A DNA stretch of 64,000 bases from Microgenomates group bacterium GW2011_GWC1_46_15 (GTDB taxonomy: Bacteria; Patescibacteria; Microgenomatia; UBA1400; UBA12028), in NCBI GenBank assembly GCA_001002285.1, contig LCLX01000003.1, forward strand, positions 62,001 through 126,000. The letters run 5' to 3'. Positions 49,618 through 58,434 of the stretch are shown here, piece after piece. The translations under genes were made by a program, and so were the position numbers. The notes under the pieces were generated by a model that was not told the origin of the DNA, searched no databases, and was given only the letters and a program-made list of their open reading frames with translations. Numbering within the stretch: position 1 is the stretch's first letter; each line of letters opens with the position of its first letter.

Positions 49618-51213
49618 TTATTGCGCGAACAAGCCTCGGAAGACTCTGTAGTACCAGGGAGTCTGCTGGCTTCCTCCTGGAATCGTTCTTGGAACAGGAA
49701 TGTACCGTATTGGGTTATACCAGGGTAACGGAGTGGGTGTTGTGACTTGCTTTGTTGTTGGTTTTGATGTTGGTTTCGGTGTCGCACACACTCCGCTGTA
49801 TGAAACTTTTACTCCGTTTTGTTCTGCCGTACACGCATTGCTATATGTTCTGCCGTCCGCACCACATACAGGCATGTATTCCTGCGAACATACTCCATTT
49901 GTTAATGGTGTGGAAATCGGTGTTGCGTATGGGTACGGTGTGGCATAAGGGTACGGAGTCGCGTACGGAGGATATGGCGTAGTGTATGGGTACGGTGTGG
50001 CATATGGAGGGTATGGCGTAGCGTATGGATATGGAGTGGTGTATGGATAAGGTGTTGATAACGGCGGAGGTGTTACAAGAATCGGCGTTGCATACGGACG
50101 GGAAGTTGCATACGGATATGGTGTGACTGGTGGACGAGGAGAAGGACACATAAGTACCGGCTCGCAAGGAGCTTTTATACACGTAACCTGTGCGTAGTAA
50201 CATCCACTCGATGTGGGAGTAGCTTTTGATGTTGGAAGAGGGCTCGATATTGGAGTAGGCATTGGGGTAGATTGCGGAGTCGCTCTTGGTGTTGAAATCG
50301 GAGTAGCGGATGTTGTTAACTTCGACAAATCAACCTCAACGACCGTACTAGGGAGAATACCCATCACTTTTTGGCTGACTATTTTTGTACTCATTCTCAC
50401 TGGAGGAGCTTGAGTTTTTGGAACCGCGGCAAGATCTGAGGCGGCGTATACCATAACGAGAGGCAATCGGGTGTGCAACGCCACCTGAACAGCCGCATCT
50501 TTAGCATTCTTTACACGCCCTTTGAGTGTTACCACATTTTTTACCACTGTTATCCCGTCAAAAGCAAAGAAATCGTACAACGCCCCCTTTGTCATAACAA
50601 AACCACTCCCCTTGTAGACCACGGACTCTGTTGATGGAGGTGATGAGGGTGGAGTCGTTCGTTGTTGCGAAGATGGTGTTTTTCCGTCTTCAACAGCTAC
50701 CGCTGCGTATACCGGTTGGACTACACTTATTGGTTTTGTCGTTTCTATCGAGATACTTGCCTCAACGGAAGTAATCGTGATGTTTTTGTTTAGCTGAGAC
50801 GCCTCCATATACAGAGCTTGTCCGGTCCCGTATTGGGGAGATGGCTTCTCTGCTTCCGTTATTTCTATTTTTGCGGATTGATCTGCGCTTGCTTGTGATC
50901 GATTATCAGTGGGAACTTGTAGAAGATCCAGTCCGACAATACCACCAGAAATAATAATGGCCGCGGTTATACCCCCAATCAGATAATTTTTTATAATGTT
51001 TGAAGATGGACCAGTGGTTTTTGGTTGAGGTTCCGGAGTGGGTTCTATAACGGGTTCAACTGGTTGGATTGGTGCTATTTCTGGGGCTGGCGATACTACT
51101 GGTGGAGCAGGAATTGAAGCATCAACGGGAGACAAAGAGCTCTCGGGTACTAGATGTTGTGGGCTGGAGTTTGGATCTACGGGCACTTGCCCGGAGAGTA
51201 CTGGATCGTCCAT
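49618..51213 (-). CDS. surface protein with Kazal domain and PYATPYP repeats
   Basis: The 531-residue protein starts with about 70 Pro- and Ser-rich residues, then one membrane helix (about 75-100), followed by TDNRSQASAD. The middle is a beta-rich domain, then a Cys-containing unit (GCYYAQVTCIKAPCEPVLMC), about 15 short P-Y-[AT]-T-P repeats, and a Kazal-type inhibitor domain: CSQEYMPVCGADGRTYSNAC followed by a final Cys. Kazal domains bind and block serine proteases. A Pro/Thr tail and a short Trp/Tyr-rich end follow. The juxtamembrane R-x-Q-A resembles that of the Cys-rich protein at 41932. Confidence 0.85.
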   Translation of the reverse strand: MDDPVLSGQVPVDPNSSPQHLVPESSLSPVDASIPAPPVVSPAPEIAPIQPVEPVIEPTPEPQPKTTGPSSNIIKNYLIGGITAAIIISGGIVGLDLLQVPTDNRSQASADQSAKIEITEAEKPSPQYGTGQALYMEASQLNKNITITSVEASISIETTKPISVVQPVYAAVAVEDGKTPSSQQRTTPPSSPPSTESVVYKGSGFVMTKGALYDFFAFDGITVVKNVVTLKGRVKNAKDAAVQVALHTRLPLVMVYAASDLAAVPKTQAPPVRMSTKIVSQKVMGILPSTVVEVDLSKLTTSATPISTPRATPQSTPMPTPISSPLPTSKATPTSSGCYYAQVTCIKAPCEPVLMCPSPRPPVTPYPYATSRPYATPILVTPPPLSTPYPYTTPYPYATPYPPYATPYPYTTPYPPYATPYPYATPYPYATPISTPLTNGVCSQEYMPVCGADGRTYSNACTAEQNGVKVSYSGVCATPKPTSKPTTKQVTTPTPLPWYNPIRYIPVPRTIPGGSQQTPWYYRVFRGLFAQ

Positions 51214-51314
51214 CTCGTTTCAGCATTGCACATCTTTTTGGACAAAGCAAATCATCACGGAGCATTCCCGCATCATTCACGCAGAATCACCGCATCTCGA
51301 GGAGAATCAATCTA

Positions 51315-51944
51315 TTATTGACGATATCCCGTCTTTTCGAACACACTCTCCTCTATATTTACATCAACTTGCACACCAAGATCTTCCAGCATATCGCGCA
51401 CAGTCATAATGGGAAAACCAACCACATTCATCGCGCTCCCCCGAACCCCTTCAACAAAGTCTTTTGCCGTCCCCTGCAGGGCATATCCACCAGCCTTGTC
51501 ATACGGTTCACTAGTGGCAATGTATTTCTCGAGCGTAGTATTGGAAAAACGTGTAAACGTCACATCGCTCCGCACAACTTCCGTCCGCTTCTCCCCCGTT
51601 TCACCATCGTGCATCACAACCGCAGTAAAGACCTGATGTGTTCTTCCTCTCAGGGTTGAAAGCATAACACGTGCGTCATCCAAGTTTTTTGGTTTTCCAT
51701 ATGCTTTACCATCCAAAAAAACAGTGGTGTCCGCACCAATGACGATTGCATCGGGGTGGCGTTTTTCAACGGTTAACACTTTCCCTAAAGCGATCGTTGA
51801 AACGTAGTCTTCCGGATCATCAAAGTCTGAAAACCGCACCGATTCCTCTGGAAAATCGCTGACATCAATCTCAAAAGGAATGCCGAGCCACTTTAGAATT
51901 TCCTGCCGGCGGAACGAGCTGGAAGCAAGTACAAGATGTTTCAT
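51315..51944 (-). CDS. maf: Maf-like nucleoside triphosphate pyrophosphatase
   Basis: The 209-residue protein begins HLVLASSSFRRQEILKWLG, the Maf signature, and has VIGADTTVFLDGKAYGKPKN with the catalytic Asp and later EVVRSDVTFTRFSN. Maf enzymes cleave dTTP, UTP and modified nucleotides to monophosphates, preventing their incorporation. This fits the dNTP-focused cluster that follows. The start at 51944 or 51947 is preferred because the preceding frame is unlike the family. Confidence 0.88.
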   Translation of the reverse strand: MKHLVLASSSFRRQEILKWLGIPFEIDVSDFPEESVRFSDFDDPEDYVSTIALGKVLTVEKRHPDAIVIGADTTVFLDGKAYGKPKNLDDARVMLSTLRGRTHQVFTAVVMHDGETGEKRTEVVRSDVTFTRFSNTTLEKYIATSEPYDKAGGYALQGTAKDFVEGVRGSAMNVVGFPIMTVRDMLEDLGVQVDVNIEESVFEKTGYRQ

Positions 51945-52004
51945 CATTTGGTATATTTTGGTATACTTTGGTGTGTTCAGTATTGTATATGAAAGGAGTG
52001 ATGT

Positions 52005-52559
52005 ATGACAATTTCTTTTAAACATTCTCTTGCTATTTCCACCATTGTTGTCTTCTTGTCTTTGGGAGTATCATCCGCCCTTGCTACAGAAAATGCTTCC
52101 CCAAGTCCAAAAACACGCATCAGAGAAAAGGCTGAGGAGAGACTAGAAAAACAGCAAGAAAAAAGAGAAGAAATTTCTGATCGGAAATCAGTCAATTTGG
52201 AAAAGCACTGTACCGCAATTCAGTCCGGTTTTACAAACATTATCTCAAGAATAAACAGTAGAATTGAAAAACAAAAAGCAGAAGGACGGGATGCCACAAT
52301 CGCTTCTCAACATGTTGCGTCCGCTCAAACAGCGCTTGACTCCGCGGTTTCACTCTGCAAACAATCGGTTGCAAAGTTTGACTCTGTTCCTGCTAACAGT
52401 TGGGCAACACAAAAAAGCATTATTCAAGAAGCCCGCTTACTTGCAAAACAGGCACACGATCAGTTTGTGGCCGCGCGGAAAAGCGTTGTTGCAGCAATTC
52501 GTGCGCTCAACACAACGCGTAAAGATAACAAGACAAACACAACGGAAGGAGAAAAATGA
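52005..52559 (+). CDS. secreted helical protein
   Basis: The 184-residue protein has a signal peptide (about 1-27, cleavage after ALA), then a charged region (REKAEERLEKQQEKREEISDR) and three long helices, with Cys near residues 70 and 118 that could form a disulfide. It is not recognised. AAAGGAG lies 6 bases before the start and a tandem TTGGTATA array lies upstream. The next gene overlaps by 4 bases, so they are one unit. Confidence 0.75.
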   Translation: MTISFKHSLAISTIVVFLSLGVSSALATENASPSPKTRIREKAEERLEKQQEKREEISDRKSVNLEKHCTAIQSGFTNIISRINSRIEKQKAEGRDATIASQHVASAQTALDSAVSLCKQSVAKFDSVPANSWATQKSIIQEARLLAKQAHDQFVAARKSVVAAIRALNTTRKDNKTNTTEGEK

Positions 52560-52804
52560 TCTCTCTAAAATATATTGCATTGATTGCCGGAGCTAGTGTT
52601 ATTTTTGGAGGATGTTCACTGTTAAACCAGGTAAAAAATGTCATAAACACGACAAATACCGCGGATACGGCAACACAGGTTACCGCTTCCCCTACTCCAG
52701 TTGCCGCGTCACCAAGTACGACACAAAGCGATGATACAGGAAGCATTCAAAAAGATGTGGACTCGCTCTCTATTGAGAGTGATTTCAACACACTCGTAAA
52801 ATAA
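52556..52804 (+). CDS. small lipoprotein
   Basis: The 82-residue protein has a hydrophobic start ending GASVIFGGCSLLN, in which the Cys near residue 20 forms a lipobox. The remainder is a Thr/Ser/Ala-rich linker and an acidic tail. Lgt encoded at 21472 would modify it. It overlaps the secreted helical protein gene by 4 bases and ends 17 bases from the convergent nrdJ gene. Confidence 0.75.
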   Translation: MISLKYIALIAGASVIFGGCSLLNQVKNVINTTNTADTATQVTASPTPVAASPSTTQSDDTGSIQKDVDSLSIESDFNTLVK

Positions 52805-52821
52805 TTTGAGTGTATTGAAGT

Positions 52822-55158
52822 TTAGAGTTTGCACTTGCTGTACCCACACTGTAGGCAGAGATTGCACCCCTCTTGATTTTGCATGAGCGCGCCGCACTCC
52901 GGACACTTTTCTCCTTCTTCGGGAATATCAAAAACATCTTCACGCAGTACTTCTTGCTTTGTGAGCGTGGAAAAATCCTTTCGCTGCGCAAGCGGTGTAA
53001 CTCGGTGCTGACTCTGCATAATTTGATGTGATTTTTTTGGCGTTGAAGCCTCTGCTGGTGAAGGTGCCGCTTGGGTTTGGTGCTGAACAGAAAGAACCTG
53101 TGTTGCCTTCGATGTATCGCGGTACACCGTAATACCTTTGCACCCCAATTTCCAGGCGAGTAGGTAGGCGCCGCGGACATCCTCAAGCGTTGCGTTGGCG
53201 GGAAAGTTAATTGTTTTACTCACCGCATTATCGGTATGATCTTGAAACGCCGCCTGCATGCGCACGTGCCACTGCCAATCAATATCATGCGAGGTAACAA
53301 ATACGCGTTTGAGCTCGGATGAAACGATTGTGCTGTGCTGTACTCCACCGGTTTGTGTTACTTCAGCAACAATCGCATTGAACTCACCATTACTCCCGAC
53401 ATGTTCTTTCAACGCTCGCTCAAAATATTTATTAATGTATGTGAGGCCAGCGGTGTCAACAACATTCTTTACGTAACTCAGCGCAAAAATCGGCTCGATG
53501 CCACTGCTACAGTCCGCCGCCATTGAAATTGTTCCCGTTGGTGCAATTGTTGTAATTGCGACGTTGCGGAACTTGCGCGGTTTCTTTTTGTGTCCATAGG
53601 TATGTGTAACCGGATCATATCCTTTGGCAAACCAACTGTTTTTCCATTGTGGAAACGCGCCTTTTTCTTTTGCCAATTTTTCCGAAGCGCTCCACGATGA
53701 TTCTTGTACGTGTTTCATGATTTTCTTTGCTAAAGCAACGCCTTCATCGGAGTTATATGGAATGTTGAGTTGAAGCAGAAGGTCGGCCCAACCCATTACA
53801 CCCAACCCAATCCGCCGGTGTTGGTGCACGGTTTTTGTGATTTGCGGAAGAGGGTATGTGCACGCGTCAATCACGTTGTCTAACATACGAGTCGCGATCG
53901 CGGTAACAGTGGCTAAACGGTCCCAGTTTATGGTGGTGTGACCTGTTTTTTCGTCTTTTAGTGCAAATGCAGAAAGATTGATTGATCCGAGGTTACACGA
54001 ATCAAATGAGTGCAAAGGTTGTTCGCCACAGGGATTAGTCGCATAAATCGGCCCAACAGAGTCTAACAATGGGTTGTTGCGGTTGATCACATCCCAGTAA
54101 ATCATCCCAGGATCCCCCGTTCTCCACGCAAGCGATATGATCTGATCCATCAACATACGCGCCAAAATATTTTGGACTGGTTTGTTGGTACGCGGATTCA
54201 CGAGTGCAAACTCTTTATCTTTTTCCACAGCACGCATAAACGCATCCGTTGTCCCAACCGAAATGTTGAAGTTGCTAATCTCCCCCTCTTCACTCTTGCA
54301 CGTAATGAACTCCAAAATGTCCGGGTGATGAACGGTTAAAATACCCATGTTGGCACCGCGTTGTTTCCCACCCTGCATAACTTGGCGCGTTGCAATGTCA
54401 AACACTTTCATGAATGAAACCGGGCCTGTAGCAAAACCGCCGGAAGATTTTGTAATCCCATCGCCTTTGGGGCGTAAGCGTGAAAAATCAAAACCCGTCC
54501 CACCACCTTTTTGATGCACAAGTGCCGTCCACTTCACCGCATCAAAAATACCTTCCATACTGTCTTCAACTGGAAGGACAAAGCAACTTGCAAGCTGATT
54601 TTGTGGTGTTCCCGCGTTATTGAGTGTACGACCACCAGGCAGAAATTCAAATTTTGTCATGACGTCATAAAATTTTTCTTCCCAGATTTTCTTGTGCTTT
54701 TTTTCTACAGTGGCAAGTGTGTGGGCAACACGGCGGAACATTTGGCCGGGAGTTTCCATCGGCTTTCCATCCTGATCGTGAACAAGATACCGCCGTTCAA
54801 TGACTTTGAGCTGATTGATATTGAGATTGAGATCATTCTCTACTCCAATAACGGTCTCCGCTTTGCGGATTTTGGCATGTTCAGCGCGATACAAAATGTA
54901 TGCTTTTGCGGTCTTAAAATGGCCAGCGGCCATGAGCACTTGCTCAACCGTATCCTGCACTTGTTCAACGGTAACCAGTTCTTTGCGGACAACAATCACT
55001 TTTTCGATAATGCCCGCGGCGATTCCCGCTAACCGTTGTGCTTCTTTGTCATCAAACTCGCCCGTTGCAATTGCTGCTTTGTGAAGCGCCAACGCGATTT
55101 TAACTTTTTCAAACGGCATTTCGCGCCCATCGCGCTTAACGATTGTCATGGAGCTCAC
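52822..55158 (-). CDS. nrdJ: class II ribonucleotide reductase with ATP cone (first paralog)
   Basis: The 778-residue enzyme has an N-terminal ATP-cone (about 4-95: TIVKRDGREMPFEKVKIALALHK), then the class II core with SCFVLPVEDS, GGGTGFDFSRLRPKGD, NPCGEQPLHSFDSCNLGSINL (thiyl radical Cys region) and APTGTISMAADCSSGIEP. The C-terminus is a zinc-ribbon CPECG/CLQCG with a final SKCKL redox tail. It uses adenosylcobalamin to make deoxynucleotides. A GTG at 55158 overlaps the mazG stop (GTGA); an ATG at 55149 is the alternative. Coupled to mazG upstream. Confidence 0.94.
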   Translation of the reverse strand: MSSMTIVKRDGREMPFEKVKIALALHKAAIATGEFDDKEAQRLAGIAAGIIEKVIVVRKELVTVEQVQDTVEQVLMAAGHFKTAKAYILYRAEHAKIRKAETVIGVENDLNLNINQLKVIERRYLVHDQDGKPMETPGQMFRRVAHTLATVEKKHKKIWEEKFYDVMTKFEFLPGGRTLNNAGTPQNQLASCFVLPVEDSMEGIFDAVKWTALVHQKGGGTGFDFSRLRPKGDGITKSSGGFATGPVSFMKVFDIATRQVMQGGKQRGANMGILTVHHPDILEFITCKSEEGEISNFNISVGTTDAFMRAVEKDKEFALVNPRTNKPVQNILARMLMDQIISLAWRTGDPGMIYWDVINRNNPLLDSVGPIYATNPCGEQPLHSFDSCNLGSINLSAFALKDEKTGHTTINWDRLATVTAIATRMLDNVIDACTYPLPQITKTVHQHRRIGLGVMGWADLLLQLNIPYNSDEGVALAKKIMKHVQESSWSASEKLAKEKGAFPQWKNSWFAKGYDPVTHTYGHKKKPRKFRNVAITTIAPTGTISMAADCSSGIEPIFALSYVKNVVDTAGLTYINKYFERALKEHVGSNGEFNAIVAEVTQTGGVQHSTIVSSELKRVFVTSHDIDWQWHVRMQAAFQDHTDNAVSKTINFPANATLEDVRGAYLLAWKLGCKGITVYRDTSKATQVLSVQHQTQAAPSPAEASTPKKSHQIMQSQHRVTPLAQRKDFSTLTKQEVLREDVFDIPEEGEKCPECGALMQNQEGCNLCLQCGYSKCKL

Positions 55159-55577
55159 TTCTCTTCCTCCGGAGTGTAAAGCGGATGTCCCCCACGGGTT
55201 GCCGCTTTGATTTTGTAGTACGCACGGTCTTTTTCCTCTTTTGTAAGGTTGGGATGAAAAATTTCTTCCGGATACTTGACCGCATTCTTTGCCATCTTAC
55301 GTTCAAACGCTTCCGCCATATCTATGCCAAGTTTCTGACCCAAATTGGCAAGCCACCACAATACATCGCTCATTTCCTCGCCAATCGCTTCTTTAATGCG
55401 CTGATTTTTTTCAACATCTTCTCCTTTGAGCCATTGGAAATGTTCGAGAAGTTCGGCACTCTCCAACACCAAAGAAAGCGCGAGGTCTTTTGGATCTTCT
55501 TTTGTCCATCCGCGTTTTTTGCGGAACTTTTCAATAAGCTCTTTAACTTGGGCGATTGTTGTTGTTTGGTCAGTCAT
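55155..55577 (-). CDS. mazG: MazG-like nucleotide pyrophosphohydrolase
   Basis: The 140-residue protein is a small MazG-type all-helical enzyme: LALSLVLESAELLEHFQW and EAIGEEMSDVLWWLANLG supply the E-x-x-E and E-x-x-D metal-binding pairs. Such enzymes split dCTP, dUTP or damaged nucleoside triphosphates. Placed between Nudix and RNR genes and overlapping the next nrdJ by 4 bases, it is part of the dNTP supply and cleaning cluster. Confidence 0.9.
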   Translation of the reverse strand: MTDQTTTIAQVKELIEKFRKKRGWTKEDPKDLALSLVLESAELLEHFQWLKGEDVEKNQRIKEAIGEEMSDVLWWLANLGQKLGIDMAEAFERKMAKNAVKYPEEIFHPNLTKEEKDRAYYKIKAATRGGHPLYTPEEEK

Positions 55578-55588
55578 TGTTCTCCTTT

Positions 55589-56077
55589 TTACACTGTTTT
55601 TACGTATTCATCAATGACTTTCTTGTGATCGAATGCAATTTTTTCTGGGAGTTTATCGAAGGAAAACCACTGAATATCTTCGATCTCTTCGTCTTGCTTC
55701 TTAAGTTCTCCACTCAATCCTGTGGCAATAAAACAGTGCCCGATATTTTGGCGGCCATCAAAGTCTCTGTATATATCATCATTCAATCGGAAAAATATCA
55801 TTGTTTTTGCGCGTAAACCAGTTTCTTCAAAAAGTTCCCGAGTTGCAGTTGCCGCAAGAGTTTCATCCCAATCAACATAACCACCAGGTAAAGCCCACCA
55901 CCCCTTTTGCGGGTCAAGTCCACGCTTTACCATAAGAATACAACCTTGCGCATCCTGGGTAATGATTTCAACGGTACTATTTCTTACATTAAACCGCGCG
56001 CAATGTTCACAGAACTCTCCCTTTGGAATTTTTCCCGTCGGGTAGTCTTTCCAGGTAGCGTGTGTTAAATCAGCCAT
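55589..56077 (-). CDS. Nudix hydrolase with N-terminal zinc-ribbon-like segment
   Basis: The 162-residue protein has a C-x-x-C pair near the N-terminus (FCEHCARFNVRN), then a Nudix fold with GGYVDWDETLAATATRELFEETG, which matches the Nudix box perfectly. The Cys pair resembles the treble-clef start of NudC-like enzymes but is much shorter. It could hydrolyse oxidised or surplus nucleotides. mazG starts 11 bases downstream. Confidence 0.88.
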   Translation of the reverse strand: MADLTHATWKDYPTGKIPKGEFCEHCARFNVRNSTVEIITQDAQGCILMVKRGLDPQKGWWALPGGYVDWDETLAATATRELFEETGLRAKTMIFFRLNDDIYRDFDGRQNIGHCFIATGLSGELKKQDEEIEDIQWFSFDKLPEKIAFDHKKVIDEYVKTV

Positions 56078-56103
56078 AATATGTGTCTGTAATACCTAGA
56101 TAA

Positions 56104-56167
56104 GATAAAAATTTCTTCGAGGAACTCAGGGCGCAGGGTCCTCTGGAGACGAAAAGAGATTTTTATC
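56104..56167. repeat. structured repeat, copy 2 (conserved loop)
   Basis: GATAAAAAT (56104-56112) pairs with ATTTTTATC (56159-56167), with a further A/T-rich partial pairing inside. The loop starts GAGGAACTCAGGG and ends CTGGAGACGAAAA, as in the copy at 45574. It lies between the RNR gene ending at 56171 and the Nudix gene start. Confidence 0.75.
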
Positions 56168-56170
56168 GAG

Positions 56171-58414
56171 CTACATCGTGCACTTACTCCACCCGCAGTC
56201 CGGACAGCTTACACACCCACTTTCAAACTTCAATGAGGCAGAGGCACACTCGGGGCAGATTTGTTTTTCTCCTGATGCTGGCTTCGTTGTATGTGTGTGT
56301 ATATCCGAACGCATTGTGGCATCCTTTGAGAGTTTGCTTTCCTTCCCCGCTACATTGAGCACTTGATCCATTTTACTGCCGTCGCGGTAGATCGTAATGC
56401 CTTTAAGCCCAAGTTTCCATCCAAGCATGTACGCTTTCTTCACGTCTTCAACCGTTGCGTTGTGTGGAAAGTTGATCGTTTTACTTACTGAGTTATCAAT
56501 CCACTTTTGCCACACCGCTTGAATTTTGACGTGCCACTCGGGAGAAATATTGTGCGTGGTTGCAAATACACGCTTCGCTTCTTTGCTTAATTCTTTGACA
56601 TGTTCTACGCCACCGTCCTGTAAAACTTGCTGCATAATGCGGTTACGTGTGACTTCATCAAAATTTTGCTGAAGATACTCACCAAACACTGGATCGGCGA
56701 TGGTAAATTCCCGAGTCGGTGCGTTTGCATGATTATCCTCATTAAAACTGCGGCGCACTTGGACAAGTGAAAATACCGGCTCAATACCAGAACTTGTATT
56801 TGCTAACAACGAAATTGTTCCCGTTGGGGCAACCATCATCACCGCACAGTTGCGATATCGTTCAGAAGTTCCAGCATACACCGAAACATCAAAATTGGGG
56901 AATGGGCCACGAATTTTTCCAAGCTCCAGTGAAGCCTCTTCTGCTTTCTTCCGGATGAATTTTGCGAGATGGTCAGCAACGCGCACAGCTTCTTCACTGT
57001 TATATGGAACCCTCATTCGATATAGTATGTGCGCAAAACCCATCACTCCTAAACCGATACGTCGGTTTCCGTCTTTCACCATCTGCCTGATTTCATCCAA
57101 CGCATACGTGTTCACTTCAATCATGTCATCCAAGAAACGGACACCAAGCTTGACCGATTTTTCGAGATCGTCCCAATCAATTTCCCAATCGCCTTTTTTG
57201 TTTTTGACAAGGTGGCGGTTGAGATCGATTGATGTTAGATTACACGATTCATAGGGCAATAATCCAATTTCTCCACAGGGATTCGTTGCATCCATAATCC
57301 CAATTGACGGGGTTGGATTGTCTTCCTGAAGACGGTCTAAAAACGCCAAACCCGGATCGCCGGTGGCCCACGCGTGTTCTGCAATCAGCTCAAAAATCTC
57401 CCTTGCCTTTATGGTCTTCCACACTTCGCCATTGCGGGGATTAAGTAAATCCCATTCTTTGTTTGCCTGCACGGCCTCCATGAACTTGTTGGACACTCCA
57501 ACCGAAATATTGAAGTTTTTAATCGTGCCATCCTGATCTTTCAGTGTAATGAAATCAACAATATCGGGATGATCTGCATTCAAAATCGCGATGTTTGCCC
57601 CTTGCCGCTTTGCTCCCTGTAAAATTTGAGCAAGCGCGGCAGAAAATGCTCTCAAAAAGTCTACCGGCCCGGATGCTGCTTTCGGAATATTTTTGACTTT
57701 GTCTCCGTGCGGTCGGATTCTCGAAAAATTAAATCCTGTTCCGCCATTGTTTTTATGCACAACCGCGGCATCACCAAGTGTTTTAAAAATCTTTTGGATA
57801 CTGTCTTCTATCGGCAGAACGAAACAACTGGATAACTGACCTGTTCCTCCGGGATTTCCCGCTTCAAACATCGCTTTGCCCGCGCACACAAACTTTAAGT
57901 TCGCCATGCGCTCGTAGAACTTCCTGGCTGTTTCATCAACAATACCGTTCTCCCCCCACTGAATTTCTGCCTTCGCCATGTGGCGGGCAACACGCCACAA
58001 CATTTCGCCCGGTGTTTCAACAACTTTCCCGTTCATGTCGGTGCGGAGGTAGCGTTTTTTTGCAATTTCGTGCGCGGTATCGGTTAAATTCGGCTCAGTA
58101 ATAGCAAGTTTTTTGTGTTTCTGTTGTTTTTTCTCACCGTACAAAATGTAGTACTTCGCGGTTGCAAAGTATCCCGCTTCGGCAATGGTTGGCTCAACAA
58201 TGTCGCGGATTTGTTGAACGGTAAGCGTGTTTTCTTTTACTACCGCACGCGCGAGTTTCACTTGAACTTTTTTTGTGATTTCAGTAGCAATTTTTTTATC
58301 GTACTCCCCCGTATCTTTTCCAGCAGCCTCAATAGACGCGGTGATCTTCTCCAGAGTAAAAGGCTTCTTTGTGCCATCCCGTTTGATGACAAACTGTATT
58401 GATGACGTTTGCAT
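56171..58414 (-). CDS. nrdJ: class II ribonucleotide reductase with ATP cone (second paralog)
   Basis: The 747-residue enzyme has an ATP cone (about 5-95: FVIKRDGTKKPFTLEKITASI), the class II motifs SCFVLPIEDSIQKIF, GGTGFNFSRIRPHGD, TNPCGEIGLLPYESCNLTSIDL and APTGTISLLANTSSGIEP, and the zinc-ribbon and redox tail CPECASASLKFESGCVSCPDCGWSKCTM at the end. The catalytic Cys and Glu of NPCGE are present. It is clearly diverged from the first paralog, so not a recent duplication. It sits 20 bases after the third paralog, in the same operon. Confidence 0.94.
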   Translation of the reverse strand: MQTSSIQFVIKRDGTKKPFTLEKITASIEAAGKDTGEYDKKIATEITKKVQVKLARAVVKENTLTVQQIRDIVEPTIAEAGYFATAKYYILYGEKKQQKHKKLAITEPNLTDTAHEIAKKRYLRTDMNGKVVETPGEMLWRVARHMAKAEIQWGENGIVDETARKFYERMANLKFVCAGKAMFEAGNPGGTGQLSSCFVLPIEDSIQKIFKTLGDAAVVHKNNGGTGFNFSRIRPHGDKVKNIPKAASGPVDFLRAFSAALAQILQGAKRQGANIAILNADHPDIVDFITLKDQDGTIKNFNISVGVSNKFMEAVQANKEWDLLNPRNGEVWKTIKAREIFELIAEHAWATGDPGLAFLDRLQEDNPTPSIGIMDATNPCGEIGLLPYESCNLTSIDLNRHLVKNKKGDWEIDWDDLEKSVKLGVRFLDDMIEVNTYALDEIRQMVKDGNRRIGLGVMGFAHILYRMRVPYNSEEAVRVADHLAKFIRKKAEEASLELGKIRGPFPNFDVSVYAGTSERYRNCAVMMVAPTGTISLLANTSSGIEPVFSLVQVRRSFNEDNHANAPTREFTIADPVFGEYLQQNFDEVTRNRIMQQVLQDGGVEHVKELSKEAKRVFATTHNISPEWHVKIQAVWQKWIDNSVSKTINFPHNATVEDVKKAYMLGWKLGLKGITIYRDGSKMDQVLNVAGKESKLSKDATMRSDIHTHTTKPASGEKQICPECASASLKFESGCVSCPDCGWSKCTM

Positions 58415-58434
58415 AGATTTCTCGATTCTACCGA

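Noticed and set aside
49915..50115. CRISPR-like direct repeats
   Set aside because: The repeat is the in-frame codon repeat for P-Y-[AT]-T-P in the Kazal surface protein; unit lengths are short and there are no spacers or cas genes.
49948..51213. Plus-strand frames opposite the Kazal protein
   Set aside because: They mirror the low-complexity repeat on the antisense strand and have no family features.
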